Source: Bacteroidota bacterium (GTDB taxonomy: Bacteria; Bacteroidota; Bacteroidia; Bacteroidales; Prolixibacteraceae). Taken from it: 14,583 nucleotides of DNA. Positions 6,666 to 14,518 of the stretch are shown piece by piece. Every line of letters starts with the position of its first letter. Within the stretch, counting starts at the first letter, position 1. Position numbers and translations under genes: made by a program. A model generated the notes under the pieces. It was not told the DNA's origin. It saw nothing but the letters and a program-made list of their open reading frames with translations, and did not search any database. The stretch spans positions 1 to 14,583 of the forward strand of contig JAUZOB010000050.1 in the NCBI GenBank assembly GCA_030706665.1, given 5' to 3'.

Positions 6666-7853
6666 ATGAGTGGTCATAATTCACAATACAGGAATGGGCG
6701 CCGAGACTTTTTTCGGCTTCTTACGTTGGGAGGACTTGGAGTTGTATTAAGTCCACTGGCAAAATCTTCTCCTGTCTCTGTATTTGAACTTACAGAACAA
6801 GATAAACCATCAACAAACATTAGTGATGCATTGAAATATGCAAGGAAACCTATTTCTATGCCCGGATTTTTCCCGGGTAAGGTAATCAGAACCGAGCACT
6901 CAAATTGTATCAGAGATTACATCCCTGTTCCCGAAGCTGTAAACGAAATGCTTAAACAAAGTATTCTTTCTTTAACAGGAGAAAGGAATTTAAAAAAAGC
7001 GTGGAGAACATTTGTTTCTCCCAAAGACATTATCGGACTCAAAATAAATTCAGCCGAAGGTAAACATCTTTCGACGAATCATGACCTTATCAATGCATTG
7101 ATCAAACAACTTACACATTCCGGCATTCCCTTAAGAAATATAGTAATTTGGGACAGAAATGAGGATCAGTTAAAAGAAACCGGATTTACATCTGCTCAAT
7201 ACCCGGGACTCCGGATAATGGGAACTGAACAAAAAGATAAAGAGGGAAGCTTTTATGACAAGGAGGGTAAGCTTTACGGAGAAAAAATGATTGATCCTGA
7301 ATGGTATTACTGGGCAGATGTGGAAGGACACTATGATCGTAATACAATTCCTTACATGATCAACGAAGGAAAATATTCCTACTTTACAAAAATCTGCACG
7401 AAAGAAGTAACTAAAATAATCAACCTTCCTGTCTTAAAAAATGCAGGGCATTCTGTTGCGCTATGCTTAGAAAATTTGGCATTCGGATCAATCACCAATA
7501 CCGGAAGACTCTATGGAAAGTTTTGGCACGAGGCATGCGCTGAAGTCTGTGCTTTCCCTCCTCTACGAGACAAAGTAGTATTAAACATTGCAGACGGACT
7601 ATTCGGATGTTATAAAGGAAGTCCGTCATTCAATCCTCAATACATTACCCCTTTCCGATTACTTCTTGTTGGAACTGATCCGGTTGCAGTTGATCGCATC
7701 GGGCTTGACATTATTACAGCCAAACGCATAGAGTTTAGACTCCAAAAAGAAGAAAATCCCAATGCTTCAATGTTTCTAAAATTTGCTGAAGACCTCGGAT
7801 TAGGGGTTGCAGACAGAAATAAAATTGATGTATCTGAGATAAATCTAAGCTAG
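6666..7853 (+). CDS. DUF362 protein with twin-arginine-like N-terminus, function unknown
   Basis: This 395-residue protein belongs to the DUF362 family, whose biochemical function is not established. The N-terminus reads GRRDFFRLL (11-19) followed by a hydrophobic stretch to about residue 33, resembling a Tat signal, which would place a folded, possibly cofactor-bearing protein outside the cytoplasm. Family landmarks are GLKIN (124-128), INLPVLKNAGHS (252-263), NIADGLFG (307-314) and GTDPVAVDRIGLDII (336-350). Six cysteines are present, including a CxxxC in HEACAEVC (288-295), but there is no ferredoxin-type cluster motif such as some DUF362 proteins carry. A TAA at 6609 closes the upstream frame and no other ATG lies between it and 6666; no clear Shine-Dalgarno is seen. 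Its last 4 bases overlap the end of the convergent GH92 gene. Whether the host has TatABC cannot be seen here. Confidence 0.85.
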   Translation: MSGHNSQYRNGRRDFFRLLTLGGLGVVLSPLAKSSPVSVFELTEQDKPSTNISDALKYARKPISMPGFFPGKVIRTEHSNCIRDYIPVPEAVNEMLKQSILSLTGERNLKKAWRTFVSPKDIIGLKINSAEGKHLSTNHDLINALIKQLTHSGIPLRNIVIWDRNEDQLKETGFTSAQYPGLRIMGTEQKDKEGSFYDKEGKLYGEKMIDPEWYYWADVEGHYDRNTIPYMINEGKYSYFTKICTKEVTKIINLPVLKNAGHSVALCLENLAFGSITNTGRLYGKFWHEACAEVCAFPPLRDKVVLNIADGLFGCYKGSPSFNPQYITPFRLLLVGTDPVAVDRIGLDIITAKRIEFRLQKEENPNASMFLKFAEDLGLGVADRNKIDVSEINLS

Positions 7854-10800
7854 GGTTTTTCAATGATCACTTCATCAATGAAAGTCCAGGGTTGGCTTCC
7901 GGCGCCTGGATGCCATTCAGGAAGCCCAGATAATGCATTAATTTGAAATCTGACATACCGAGTCTTAAGATACAGTCCCGATTGCCAAAATCTGTGTTTA
8001 GCTATCCTTATATCGTTTCTATTCATTGAATTTGGAAGAGTGCTAAATGGAACAAAATCACGATTATCAACAGAAGCAGAGACCACTACTTTTTCAGGAA
8101 GCATAATCCATGCAATCGGAGATCGAAGCATGCTGACCCCAACACTCTTGATTGTTCGTATGCCCCCAAGATCAACCGTTAGAATAACACTTCCTTCAAA
8201 TCCCATCCATCTTCCATCCCGAAAATTTGAAGTACCCAGGTACCCGTCCATTAGAATTCCTTTGCCTAATCCATTATATTGTTGGGCAGGCACAGGAGAA
8301 TATGAAACCTTAGGAAAACCGATGCCAGTTGTATTCACATAAGACTTGAGTAATTCAACTGAAAGTTCCTCGCTGTCCTTCAATCCCTCTTTAAAAGCCT
8401 TTGCCCGAAGGCAACAACTCTTAGTTACAATAAACGGATGGGTATAAATCGGAGAATCGTTACGAGGCTCGCTTCCGTCAAGGGTATAATGAATCTCAGC
8501 TCCCAATGTATTACACCGCATGTCGATGGTTTTATTGACAGAGAAAAGAGTACGATCATCTTTCAACCATGGGATAAACACAGTTGAATGTTCTACGCTT
8601 TTCAATTCAAGATCTTTATTGAAAGGTAAAGAATAGGGTCTGGCCCATAATTTATTACCATATTGCTGATTTGGAATCGAACTCATATAAAATTCCAGAA
8701 TACCACCCGAGCGGATATCCTTATCCATAAGGAATGATTTATTATATTCCACCCCATTCAACGTTGATGAATAGGTATAACAATTTTCAGGCTTATTATT
8801 ATGAGCTCTTATTATAAAGTCTTTCCCATGGTCAAGATGAATAGTTACTTCGTCAAATGCAGGTGAACCAATGGCATATTGTCCGGTTCCCGGGCAAACC
8901 GGATAAAAGCCCATAGCAGAGAAGACATACCAAGCCGACATCTGTCCGCAGTCTTCGTTTCCACACAATCCGTCAGGCTTGTCAGAATACAGTTCATTCA
9001 TGATTCTTCGAACCATCGCCTGAGTTTTGAAAGCATATCCGACATAATCGTATAAGTATGCAATGTGATGACTCGGTTCATTCCCTTGCGCATACTGTCC
9101 TATCAGTCCCGAAATATCAAGTGCATTATCATTAGTACGGACAGATGGTTGACTAAAAAGCTCATCTAATTTTCTATTAAAATTCTCAGCTCCACCAAAC
9201 AGGCGAATAAGAGTATTTATATCATGTGGCACAAAAAAAGTATACTGCCAGGAATTCCCTTCAGTAAAGACTCCGGTTCCTAATGTTGAACTGGCAACAG
9301 GATTGAAATCTTCCTGCCAGCTTCCATTGGCATGTCTTCCCCTGGCAAAAGTCAAAGTAGAATCAAAACAGTTTTTATAATACTGTGCTCGTTTAATAAA
9401 TTCTTTATAATCGTTTTTCTTCCCCATTTTAAGGGCCATCTGAGCGACACACCAGTCATCATAAGCATATTCAAGTGTCTTTGAAACGGAATTCGCTTCC
9501 CGCTCCATGGGAATAAACCCAAGATTTCTGTAATCTGATAATCCCCGGTCATTCTTCATGGCCATTGCTTTCATTGCATTGTAAGCAAAATCCAGATGAA
9601 AATCCTTTTGATTTTTCTGAACTGCATCCCAAATAACAGATACTGCATGATATCCGATCATTGATCCTGTTTCATTTCCAGCAAGTTCCCAAACAGGGAG
9701 AGACCCGCTTTGAGAATATTGCAATAGCATGGTTCTGATAAATTCCTGATTCTTATCCGGAAAAATCAATGAATACAGAGGATGAGCTGCTCTAAATGTA
9801 TCCCAAAGAGAAAAAACAGTATAAGCATTATCATGAGTTCGTGAAACGTGTTGAATCTTCCCATCCAATCCACGATAGCGTCCATCCATATCAGAAAAGA
9901 CATTCGGTTGAATCATGGCATGATAAAGCGCTGTATAAAAAACAGTCTTACGAGCAGGAGTTCCGCCCTTTACTTCAATTACGGACAGCTTATCATTCCA
10001 CTCCGTAGATGCTCGGTTACGTACGCGATCAAAGTTCCAACTACTGTTTTCTGATTCCAGATTCTTACGGGCCCCTTCAATACTAACAGCAGAGATTCCT
10101 ACCTTTAATAAAATCTGTTTGTTTTCAGGCTTATCAAAAGTAAAAACAGCTTTTGTACTTTTTCCATTTATCCCTTTCTTATCCTTTTGCAAGGAATCAT
10201 TTTCATACAACAGCGCTTCTTTAAAAGGTGCAGAAAATTGAGCCACAAAATAGACATACTGATTCGATGCCCAGCCCTGTGATCTTCGCAATCCAACAAC
10301 TTCCCGAGTCCCATTCAGCTTTACCCAAGTCTCCTTTGATTTATCCTGAATTCCATGTTCCAGATCAAGAATAATTTCAGGAACTTCATTTGAATTATTA
10401 AAAGTATAACGATGAAAACCGGTTCTTGGTGTTGCAGTAAGTTCAGCAAAAATATTATGATCCTGAAGTAAGACGGAATAATAACCAGGGGAAGCTTTTT
10501 CCTGACGATGAGAAAAACGGGAACGATATCCCTCTTTTGATTTATCCTTCGGCCCCGGATCAAGAATAATCTTCCCTGTAAAAGGCATAAACAGGATATC
10601 TCCATATTCTGCCGTACCGGTTCCGCTTAAATGTGTATGAGAAAAGCCGATAATTGTACTATCGGAATAATGATACCCCGAACACCAGTCCCATCCATCT
10701 GTTCCGGTATCAGGGCTCAATTGAACCATTCCAAAAGGAGTTGTAGCACCCGGGAAAGTATGGCCATGTCCACTTGTTCCTACAAACGGATTAACATACT

Positions 10801-10885
10801 GAGTATAATCCTCTTTACCTTTTGAGGAACAAGACAGAATTATAATTGCGAGCAAGGCACATTGTAGATAAACCGGAAATCTCAT
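7850..10885 (-). CDS. GH92 family alpha-mannosidase lipoprotein with C-terminal accessory domains
   Basis: This is a predicted exo-acting, calcium-dependent alpha-mannosidase of glycoside hydrolase family 92, trimming mannose from glycans such as N-glycans or yeast mannan. Residues 1-19 form a lipoprotein signal ending in the lipobox LSC, so Cys19 would be lipidated. The GH92 N-terminal domain begins YVNPFVGTSGHGHTFPGA (30-47). Catalytic-domain motifs include WDTFRAAHPL (361-370), TEGNSWQY (541-548, with the family's acid glutamate expected here), GNEPSHH (601-607) and GNEDCGQMSAWYVFSAMGFY (642-661). GH92 proper ends near 760. A Fn3-associated/chitobiase-C-like module (IHYTLDGSEP, 798-807) and a discoidin/F5-8-type jelly roll (about 865-1008, closing WTFIDEVIIEK) follow, perhaps for carbohydrate binding. 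The linkage preference cannot be read with confidence. It follows pgl after 71 bases with its own strong Shine-Dalgarno. No SusC/SusD genes are near, so it is not in a visible polysaccharide-utilisation locus. Confidence 0.93.
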   Translation of the reverse strand: MRFPVYLQCALLAIIILSCSSKGKEDYTQYVNPFVGTSGHGHTFPGATTPFGMVQLSPDTGTDGWDWCSGYHYSDSTIIGFSHTHLSGTGTAEYGDILFMPFTGKIILDPGPKDKSKEGYRSRFSHRQEKASPGYYSVLLQDHNIFAELTATPRTGFHRYTFNNSNEVPEIILDLEHGIQDKSKETWVKLNGTREVVGLRRSQGWASNQYVYFVAQFSAPFKEALLYENDSLQKDKKGINGKSTKAVFTFDKPENKQILLKVGISAVSIEGARKNLESENSSWNFDRVRNRASTEWNDKLSVIEVKGGTPARKTVFYTALYHAMIQPNVFSDMDGRYRGLDGKIQHVSRTHDNAYTVFSLWDTFRAAHPLYSLIFPDKNQEFIRTMLLQYSQSGSLPVWELAGNETGSMIGYHAVSVIWDAVQKNQKDFHLDFAYNAMKAMAMKNDRGLSDYRNLGFIPMEREANSVSKTLEYAYDDWCVAQMALKMGKKNDYKEFIKRAQYYKNCFDSTLTFARGRHANGSWQEDFNPVASSTLGTGVFTEGNSWQYTFFVPHDINTLIRLFGGAENFNRKLDELFSQPSVRTNDNALDISGLIGQYAQGNEPSHHIAYLYDYVGYAFKTQAMVRRIMNELYSDKPDGLCGNEDCGQMSAWYVFSAMGFYPVCPGTGQYAIGSPAFDEVTIHLDHGKDFIIRAHNNKPENCYTYSSTLNGVEYNKSFLMDKDIRSGGILEFYMSSIPNQQYGNKLWARPYSLPFNKDLELKSVEHSTVFIPWLKDDRTLFSVNKTIDMRCNTLGAEIHYTLDGSEPRNDSPIYTHPFIVTKSCCLRAKAFKEGLKDSEELSVELLKSYVNTTGIGFPKVSYSPVPAQQYNGLGKGILMDGYLGTSNFRDGRWMGFEGSVILTVDLGGIRTIKSVGVSMLRSPIAWIMLPEKVVVSASVDNRDFVPFSTLPNSMNRNDIRIAKHRFWQSGLYLKTRYVRFQINALSGLPEWHPGAGSQPWTFIDEVIIEKP

Positions 10886-10890
10886 ATGGG

Positions 10891-10898
10891 CTCCTTTT
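10891..10898 (-). promoter_or_regulatory. Strong Shine-Dalgarno of the GH92 gene
   Basis: On the minus strand AAAAGGAG lies 5 bases before the ATG at 10885. It is the best Shine-Dalgarno in the window, where most starts have only A-rich leaders. It fixes the GH92 start and suggests translation independent of pgl. Confidence 0.8.
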
Positions 10899-10904
10899 TA
10901 TGGT

Positions 10905-10922
10905 TTCTGTAAATTTACAGAA
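10905..10922. promoter_or_regulatory. 18-bp perfect palindrome upstream of GH92, possible operator
   Basis: TTCTGTAAATTTACAGAA is perfectly self-complementary, lies 20 bases upstream of the GH92 start and has no T-tract on either side. That makes a dimeric repressor or activator site more likely than a terminator. A further copy of the half-site ACAGAA lies at 10937-10942, in the same orientation and 20 bases from the right half, close to two helical turns. I do not recognise the regulator. Confidence 0.5.
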
Positions 10923-10956
10923 GCTACCCGGAATAAACAGAATTCTTTAATAAAAA

Positions 10957-11688
10957 TTATTCAGGAAAGTTAGAAGCGGCATTCTGATCAAGAAACCACA
11001 TAAGCTCGCCATTTTTCGGTTTTATATGAGAAGCCGGATATTCAATTGCATTTCCGGAGTTGTAGATAATCTCATAAACCTTATCGGATTTATTTCTACC
11101 TGTAACAAGAAAGGCCACTTTATGAGCATTGTTCAGAACCGTTCCAGTCAACGTGATACGTTTCTGTCCACTTTGAGGATGGACTGCAACAGCACAATAA
11201 TCCGGAGAACTCAAAAGTCTTAAATTATCAGGGAATATAGAGGCAGTATGCCCATCTTCCCCTAATCCCAAAATAACAAGATCAAAACAGGGAATATTAT
11301 TTTTCTCCGGAGCCAATCGAAGCATCAGATTTCCATAGCGAACAGCTTCGGTTTCAGGATTCTCTTCTCCCTTGATCCTATGAATATTCTGTTTCGGAAT
11401 ATTTATCTTTTCAAAGAGCAACAAATTAGCCCATTTATAGTTACTCTCATCATCATCAGGATCAACGCAACGCTCATCCCCCCACCAAAAATGAATATTT
11501 TCCCAGTTAATTTTATTTACGAAATCACAAGCAAGAATTTCAAACAATAGCTTTGGTGTTGTCCCTCCTGATAATGCAATATGAAAAGGAGAAATCGGAT
11601 TTTGATCGTTCCATTCCTTTAATTTATCAGCAAAAGCAGAGGCAACAGCAGAAGGATTATCAGCGATATAAACAAATGGAAATTTCAT
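10957..11688 (-). CDS. pgl: 6-phosphogluconolactonase (DevB/SOL type)
   Basis: This enzyme hydrolyses 6-phosphogluconolactone to 6-phosphogluconate in the cytoplasm, step two of the oxidative pentose phosphate pathway. The 243-residue length is typical. Motifs are ALSGGTTPKLLFEIL (38-52, sugar-phosphate binding loop), WWGDERCVDPDDDESNYKWA (68-87) and LGLGEDGHTASIFPD (140-154), which includes the acidic/histidine active-site segment. These motifs separate it from the related glucosamine-6-phosphate deaminase NagB. It begins 3 bases after the zwf stop, so the two are tightly coupled, as expected for consecutive pathway steps. The 71 bases after it hold a palindrome rather than a terminator. Confidence 0.95.
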   Translation of the reverse strand: MKFPFVYIADNPSAVASAFADKLKEWNDQNPISPFHIALSGGTTPKLLFEILACDFVNKINWENIHFWWGDERCVDPDDDESNYKWANLLLFEKINIPKQNIHRIKGEENPETEAVRYGNLMLRLAPEKNNIPCFDLVILGLGEDGHTASIFPDNLRLLSSPDYCAVAVHPQSGQKRITLTGTVLNNAHKVAFLVTGRNKSDKVYEIIYNSGNAIEYPASHIKPKNGELMWFLDQNAASNFPE

Positions 11689-11691
11689 AAA

Positions 11692-13194
11692 TCAAAGTTC
11701 ACAATAATTATCATTTGAGCTTAAATTTTTACACGGGAAGCGCCAGTCATATTCCTCAACCATATGCAGAGCAGGCTCTGGCCCCCAACTTCCTGCAGGA
11801 TAACCATAAACCGGAATGCCCGGATTATTTTCCCATGCGTTTAAAATCGGCTGTATAAAACTCCATGCTGATTCAACAGCATCCCCACGGGCATAAAGTG
11901 TTGCATCGCCCTGCATGCAGTCGAGCAACAATCGTTCATAAGCTGTCGGCAAACGATTATGCAATAAGTCACTGTAATGAAAATCCATACCAACATTCTG
12001 AACATTAAATCCGGCGCCCGGAACTTTCATCCCAAAACGCATCACAATCCCTTCATCAGGTTGAATACGTATCACCAACATATTCTCAGCTTTGGTTATT
12101 CCTTCATTGCGATGAAAAAGATGATGAGGCGTTGGTTTAAACCGAATAACCACTTCTGTTACATTCGTAGGAAGTCTTTTCCCCGTACGAATATAAAAGG
12201 GGACACCACCCCATCGCCAATTATCAATAAAGAACTTCATTGCAACAAAAGTCTCCGTTCTTGAATCAGAGGGCACTCCTTCTTCCTGTCGATAACCTTT
12301 GATTGTCTCTCCTTTGATTTGCGACTCAATATACTGTCCGCGGATTACTCGTTGAGCAATCTCAGTTTCTTTAATTGGGGTAAGAGAACGAAAAACTTTC
12401 ATTACCTCATCACGGATGGAATCTGCATCTATCACAACCGGAGGTTCCATAGCCACAAGTCCGAGTAATTGAAGTAAATGATTCTGCACCATATCGCGCA
12501 TTGCTCCCGAATTGTCATAATACCCTCCGCGCTTTTCCACACCGAGACTCTCTGCTGCCGAAATCTCAACATGGTGAATATAATTCCTATTCCAAATTGG
12601 TTCAAAAAATGCATTCGAGAATCTTGTAACCAATAAATTTTGTACGGTTTCTTTCCCAAGGTAATGATCAATCCGATAAATCTGATTCTCCTTAAAATAC
12701 TTTAGCAAATTCTGATTCAGGATCTTTGCACTTTCCAAAGTTGTTCCAAAAGGTTTCTCAACAATCAATCGACGATACCCTTTTATAGAACGATTTAAAT
12801 TGACAGCAGCCAAATTTGAAGGAATTACTTCATAAAGTATCGGAGGTGTCGACAAGTAGAAAATATAGTTATCATCAATATTTAATTCATGTCGCATTCT
12901 TTCTAGTCTATTTCTCAAATGTGAGTAATCATTTACATCTGATGTATTGATCGATAAATAGTATAACCTCTTCAGAAATAAATCCAGACCGGCATCTTCT
13001 TTGGGCAGAAAATCTCGCACATGATCACGAAATGCATCATCATCCATATCCGTTCTACTTACGCCAAGTACTGCAAATGTATCCGAAAGCAGACTCTGTT
13101 TATGAAGATCATAAAGAGCCGGGATCAGTTTTCTTCTGGTTAAATCTCCCGAAGCACCAAAAATGACCAGTATTAAAGATTGAGCCTTTTTCAT
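11692..13194 (-). CDS. zwf: Glucose-6-phosphate 1-dehydrogenase
   Basis: This enzyme oxidises glucose 6-phosphate to 6-phosphogluconolactone with NAD(P)+, the entry step of the oxidative pentose phosphate pathway in the cytoplasm. The dinucleotide-binding motif is FGASGDLTRRKLIPALY (12-28). VEKPFG (145-150) and the catalytic/substrate motif RIDHYLGKETVQNLLVTRF (174-192) are intact. The C-terminal substrate region ends with YPAGSWGPEPALHMVEEYDW (465-484). The length, 500 residues, is full for the family. The ATG at 13194 is preceded by an A-rich AAAAGA leader, and the first residues (KKAQSLILVIFGASGDL) give the usual short lead into the Rossmann fold. It is first in a zwf-pgl(-GH92) unit and divergent from the flavoprotein gene across 176 bases. 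gnd, often beside these genes in Bacteroidetes, is absent. Confidence 0.97.
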   Translation of the reverse strand: MKKAQSLILVIFGASGDLTRRKLIPALYDLHKQSLLSDTFAVLGVSRTDMDDDAFRDHVRDFLPKEDAGLDLFLKRLYYLSINTSDVNDYSHLRNRLERMRHELNIDDNYIFYLSTPPILYEVIPSNLAAVNLNRSIKGYRRLIVEKPFGTTLESAKILNQNLLKYFKENQIYRIDHYLGKETVQNLLVTRFSNAFFEPIWNRNYIHHVEISAAESLGVEKRGGYYDNSGAMRDMVQNHLLQLLGLVAMEPPVVIDADSIRDEVMKVFRSLTPIKETEIAQRVIRGQYIESQIKGETIKGYRQEEGVPSDSRTETFVAMKFFIDNWRWGGVPFYIRTGKRLPTNVTEVVIRFKPTPHHLFHRNEGITKAENMLVIRIQPDEGIVMRFGMKVPGAGFNVQNVGMDFHYSDLLHNRLPTAYERLLLDCMQGDATLYARGDAVESAWSFIQPILNAWENNPGIPVYGYPAGSWGPEPALHMVEEYDWRFPCKNLSSNDNYCEL

Positions 13195-13370
13195 TCTTTT
13201 ACCATATCAGATTTTAAGGAATATAACAGTCAATCATTTTGTTTTGTTGTCATAAACCAACCTCTTTATTTTTAAAACATTTCTCAAAGAAAAACAGATC
13301 ATTCTTATGAACAATCTATTCATCCTTTAGTTAAAGTTATAATAGCATTTACCCTTAAAAAACTTAGAAC

Positions 13371-14384
13371 ATGGCTGATTTAAAAACTACCTACATGGGG
13401 ATTGAATTAAAGAATCCTATTATTCTGGGTGCCTGCAATCTTGTCAGCAAGCCGGAAATCATACAAAAGCTTGAAGAAGCAGGTATCGCAGCCTTTGTTT
13501 ACAAATCTTTATTTGAAGAACAAATTAATCTCGAAAGCATTCAGCTTGAAGAAGAGCTCACCGAATACTCGTATCGTAGTTCTGAAGCACCCAATGTCTT
13601 TCCCTATCTAAAGCATGCCGGACCCGAAGAACATTTATTGGACTTAAAGAAATTCAAAAAAAGTGTTTCTGTTCCTGTCTTTGCCAGCCTGAATGCGATA
13701 AATGACGAAGTATGGACGGAATATGCCAAAAAATTACAAGACACCGGGGTTGACGGACTGGAACTAAATCTCTATTGGGTTCCTGACAATTTTAGCAGTA
13801 ACGCAGCAGATATTGAGAACAAACAAATTGAAATTGTAAATAAAGTCAAGAATGTCATTTCAATACCTGTAGCCGTTAAACTTAGTCCTTTTTACACAAA
13901 CACTCTGAACGTAATCAAACGTATGAGCGAAGCAGGGGCCGATGGTGTCGTAATATTCAACCGATTCTTCCAACCTGAAATTAATACCGGAGACGAAGAG
14001 TTTTACTATCCGTTTGATCTCTCAAAAGAAAAAGATTATCAATTGACGATTCGTTATACTGGAATGCTTTTTGGCAATATAAAATCATCTATATGCGGTT
14101 CCCGGGCAATATTTGAAACGCACCAGATGCTGAAAGTCCTTCTGGCCGGAGCAGATGCAGTACAGATCGTTAGTGCCGTATATAAAAGCGGACACAACCA
14201 TATCGACCTCATGCTTTACGAGCTAAAGAGCTGGATGGAAAGGAAAGGTTATAATACGATTGACGACTTCAAAGGGAAACTTTCAAGACTTAAAATTGAA
14301 GACCCATTCATGTACAACCGGGCTCATTATGTCGACATATTGAGTAAATCAGAAGAAATCTACAAGAGGCATCTTATGGTTTAA
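13371..14384 (+). CDS. Dihydroorotate dehydrogenase-like FMN protein, substrate uncertain
   Basis: This 337-residue predicted TIM-barrel flavoprotein resembles class 1 dihydroorotate dehydrogenases but belongs to the separate 'dihydroorotate dehydrogenase-like' group. Family features are MGIELKNPIILGACNL (9-24), VPVFASLNA (101-109), VDGLELNLYWVP (127-138), IPVAVKLSPF (165-174), GADGVVIFNRF (189-199) and the C-terminal FMN-phosphate region ICGSRAIFET with LLAGADAVQIVSAVYKSG (257-274). At the site where true PyrD enzymes carry the ELNxSCPN-type loop, this protein has ELNLYWVP, so no cysteine is seen there and orotate synthesis is doubtful. The extended tail (about 280-337) is typical of this group. 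The 176 bases upstream are shared with divergent zwf; I see no convincing promoter consensus there. The overall fold is secure, the reaction is not. Confidence 0.85.
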   Translation: MADLKTTYMGIELKNPIILGACNLVSKPEIIQKLEEAGIAAFVYKSLFEEQINLESIQLEEELTEYSYRSSEAPNVFPYLKHAGPEEHLLDLKKFKKSVSVPVFASLNAINDEVWTEYAKKLQDTGVDGLELNLYWVPDNFSSNAADIENKQIEIVNKVKNVISIPVAVKLSPFYTNTLNVIKRMSEAGADGVVIFNRFFQPEINTGDEEFYYPFDLSKEKDYQLTIRYTGMLFGNIKSSICGSRAIFETHQMLKVLLAGADAVQIVSAVYKSGHNHIDLMLYELKSWMERKGYNTIDDFKGKLSRLKIEDPFMYNRAHYVDILSKSEEIYKRHLMV

Positions 14385-14394
14385 GGATGCCTCT
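14365..14394 (+). repeat. Stem-loop spanning the stop codon of the flavoprotein gene
   Basis: AGAGGCATC (14365-14373) pairs perfectly with GATGCCTCT (14386-14394), giving a 9-bp stem whose loop holds the stop codon TAA (14382-14384). No T-tract follows (GAAAAACC), so it is not a standard intrinsic terminator. It may protect the mRNA 3' end or pause transcription. Confidence 0.6.
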
Positions 14395-14468
14395 GAAAAA
14401 CCTTATACATTAAGACATAGAACAAATACATGCTTCAAAATAGTCTAAAAAGACAAATAAGATTAATC

Positions 14469-14518
14469 AACACAACAAGCAAAGCAGGAATGTATTTACC
14501 TGCTTTGCTTGTTGTGTT
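14469..14518 (+). terminator. Perfect 20-bp stem-loop downstream of the flavoprotein gene
   Basis: The arms at 14469-14488 and 14499-14518 are perfect reverse complements with a 10-base loop. The left arm is A-rich and the right arm T-rich, as in many terminators, but no separate T-run follows on either strand. It most likely ends transcripts from the left, about 85 bases after the flavoprotein stop. It could instead be a bidirectional terminator or part of a small RNA. I see no coding frame in 14385-14583. Confidence 0.6.

Noticed and set aside
7850..13194. A polysaccharide-utilisation locus around GH92
   Set aside because: No SusC, SusD, sulfatase or hybrid sensor gene is present; the upstream genes are central metabolism.
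13371..14384. Calling this gene pyrD
   Set aside because: The active-site loop differs from true dihydroorotate dehydrogenases and no cysteine is seen there, so a pyrimidine role is not supported.
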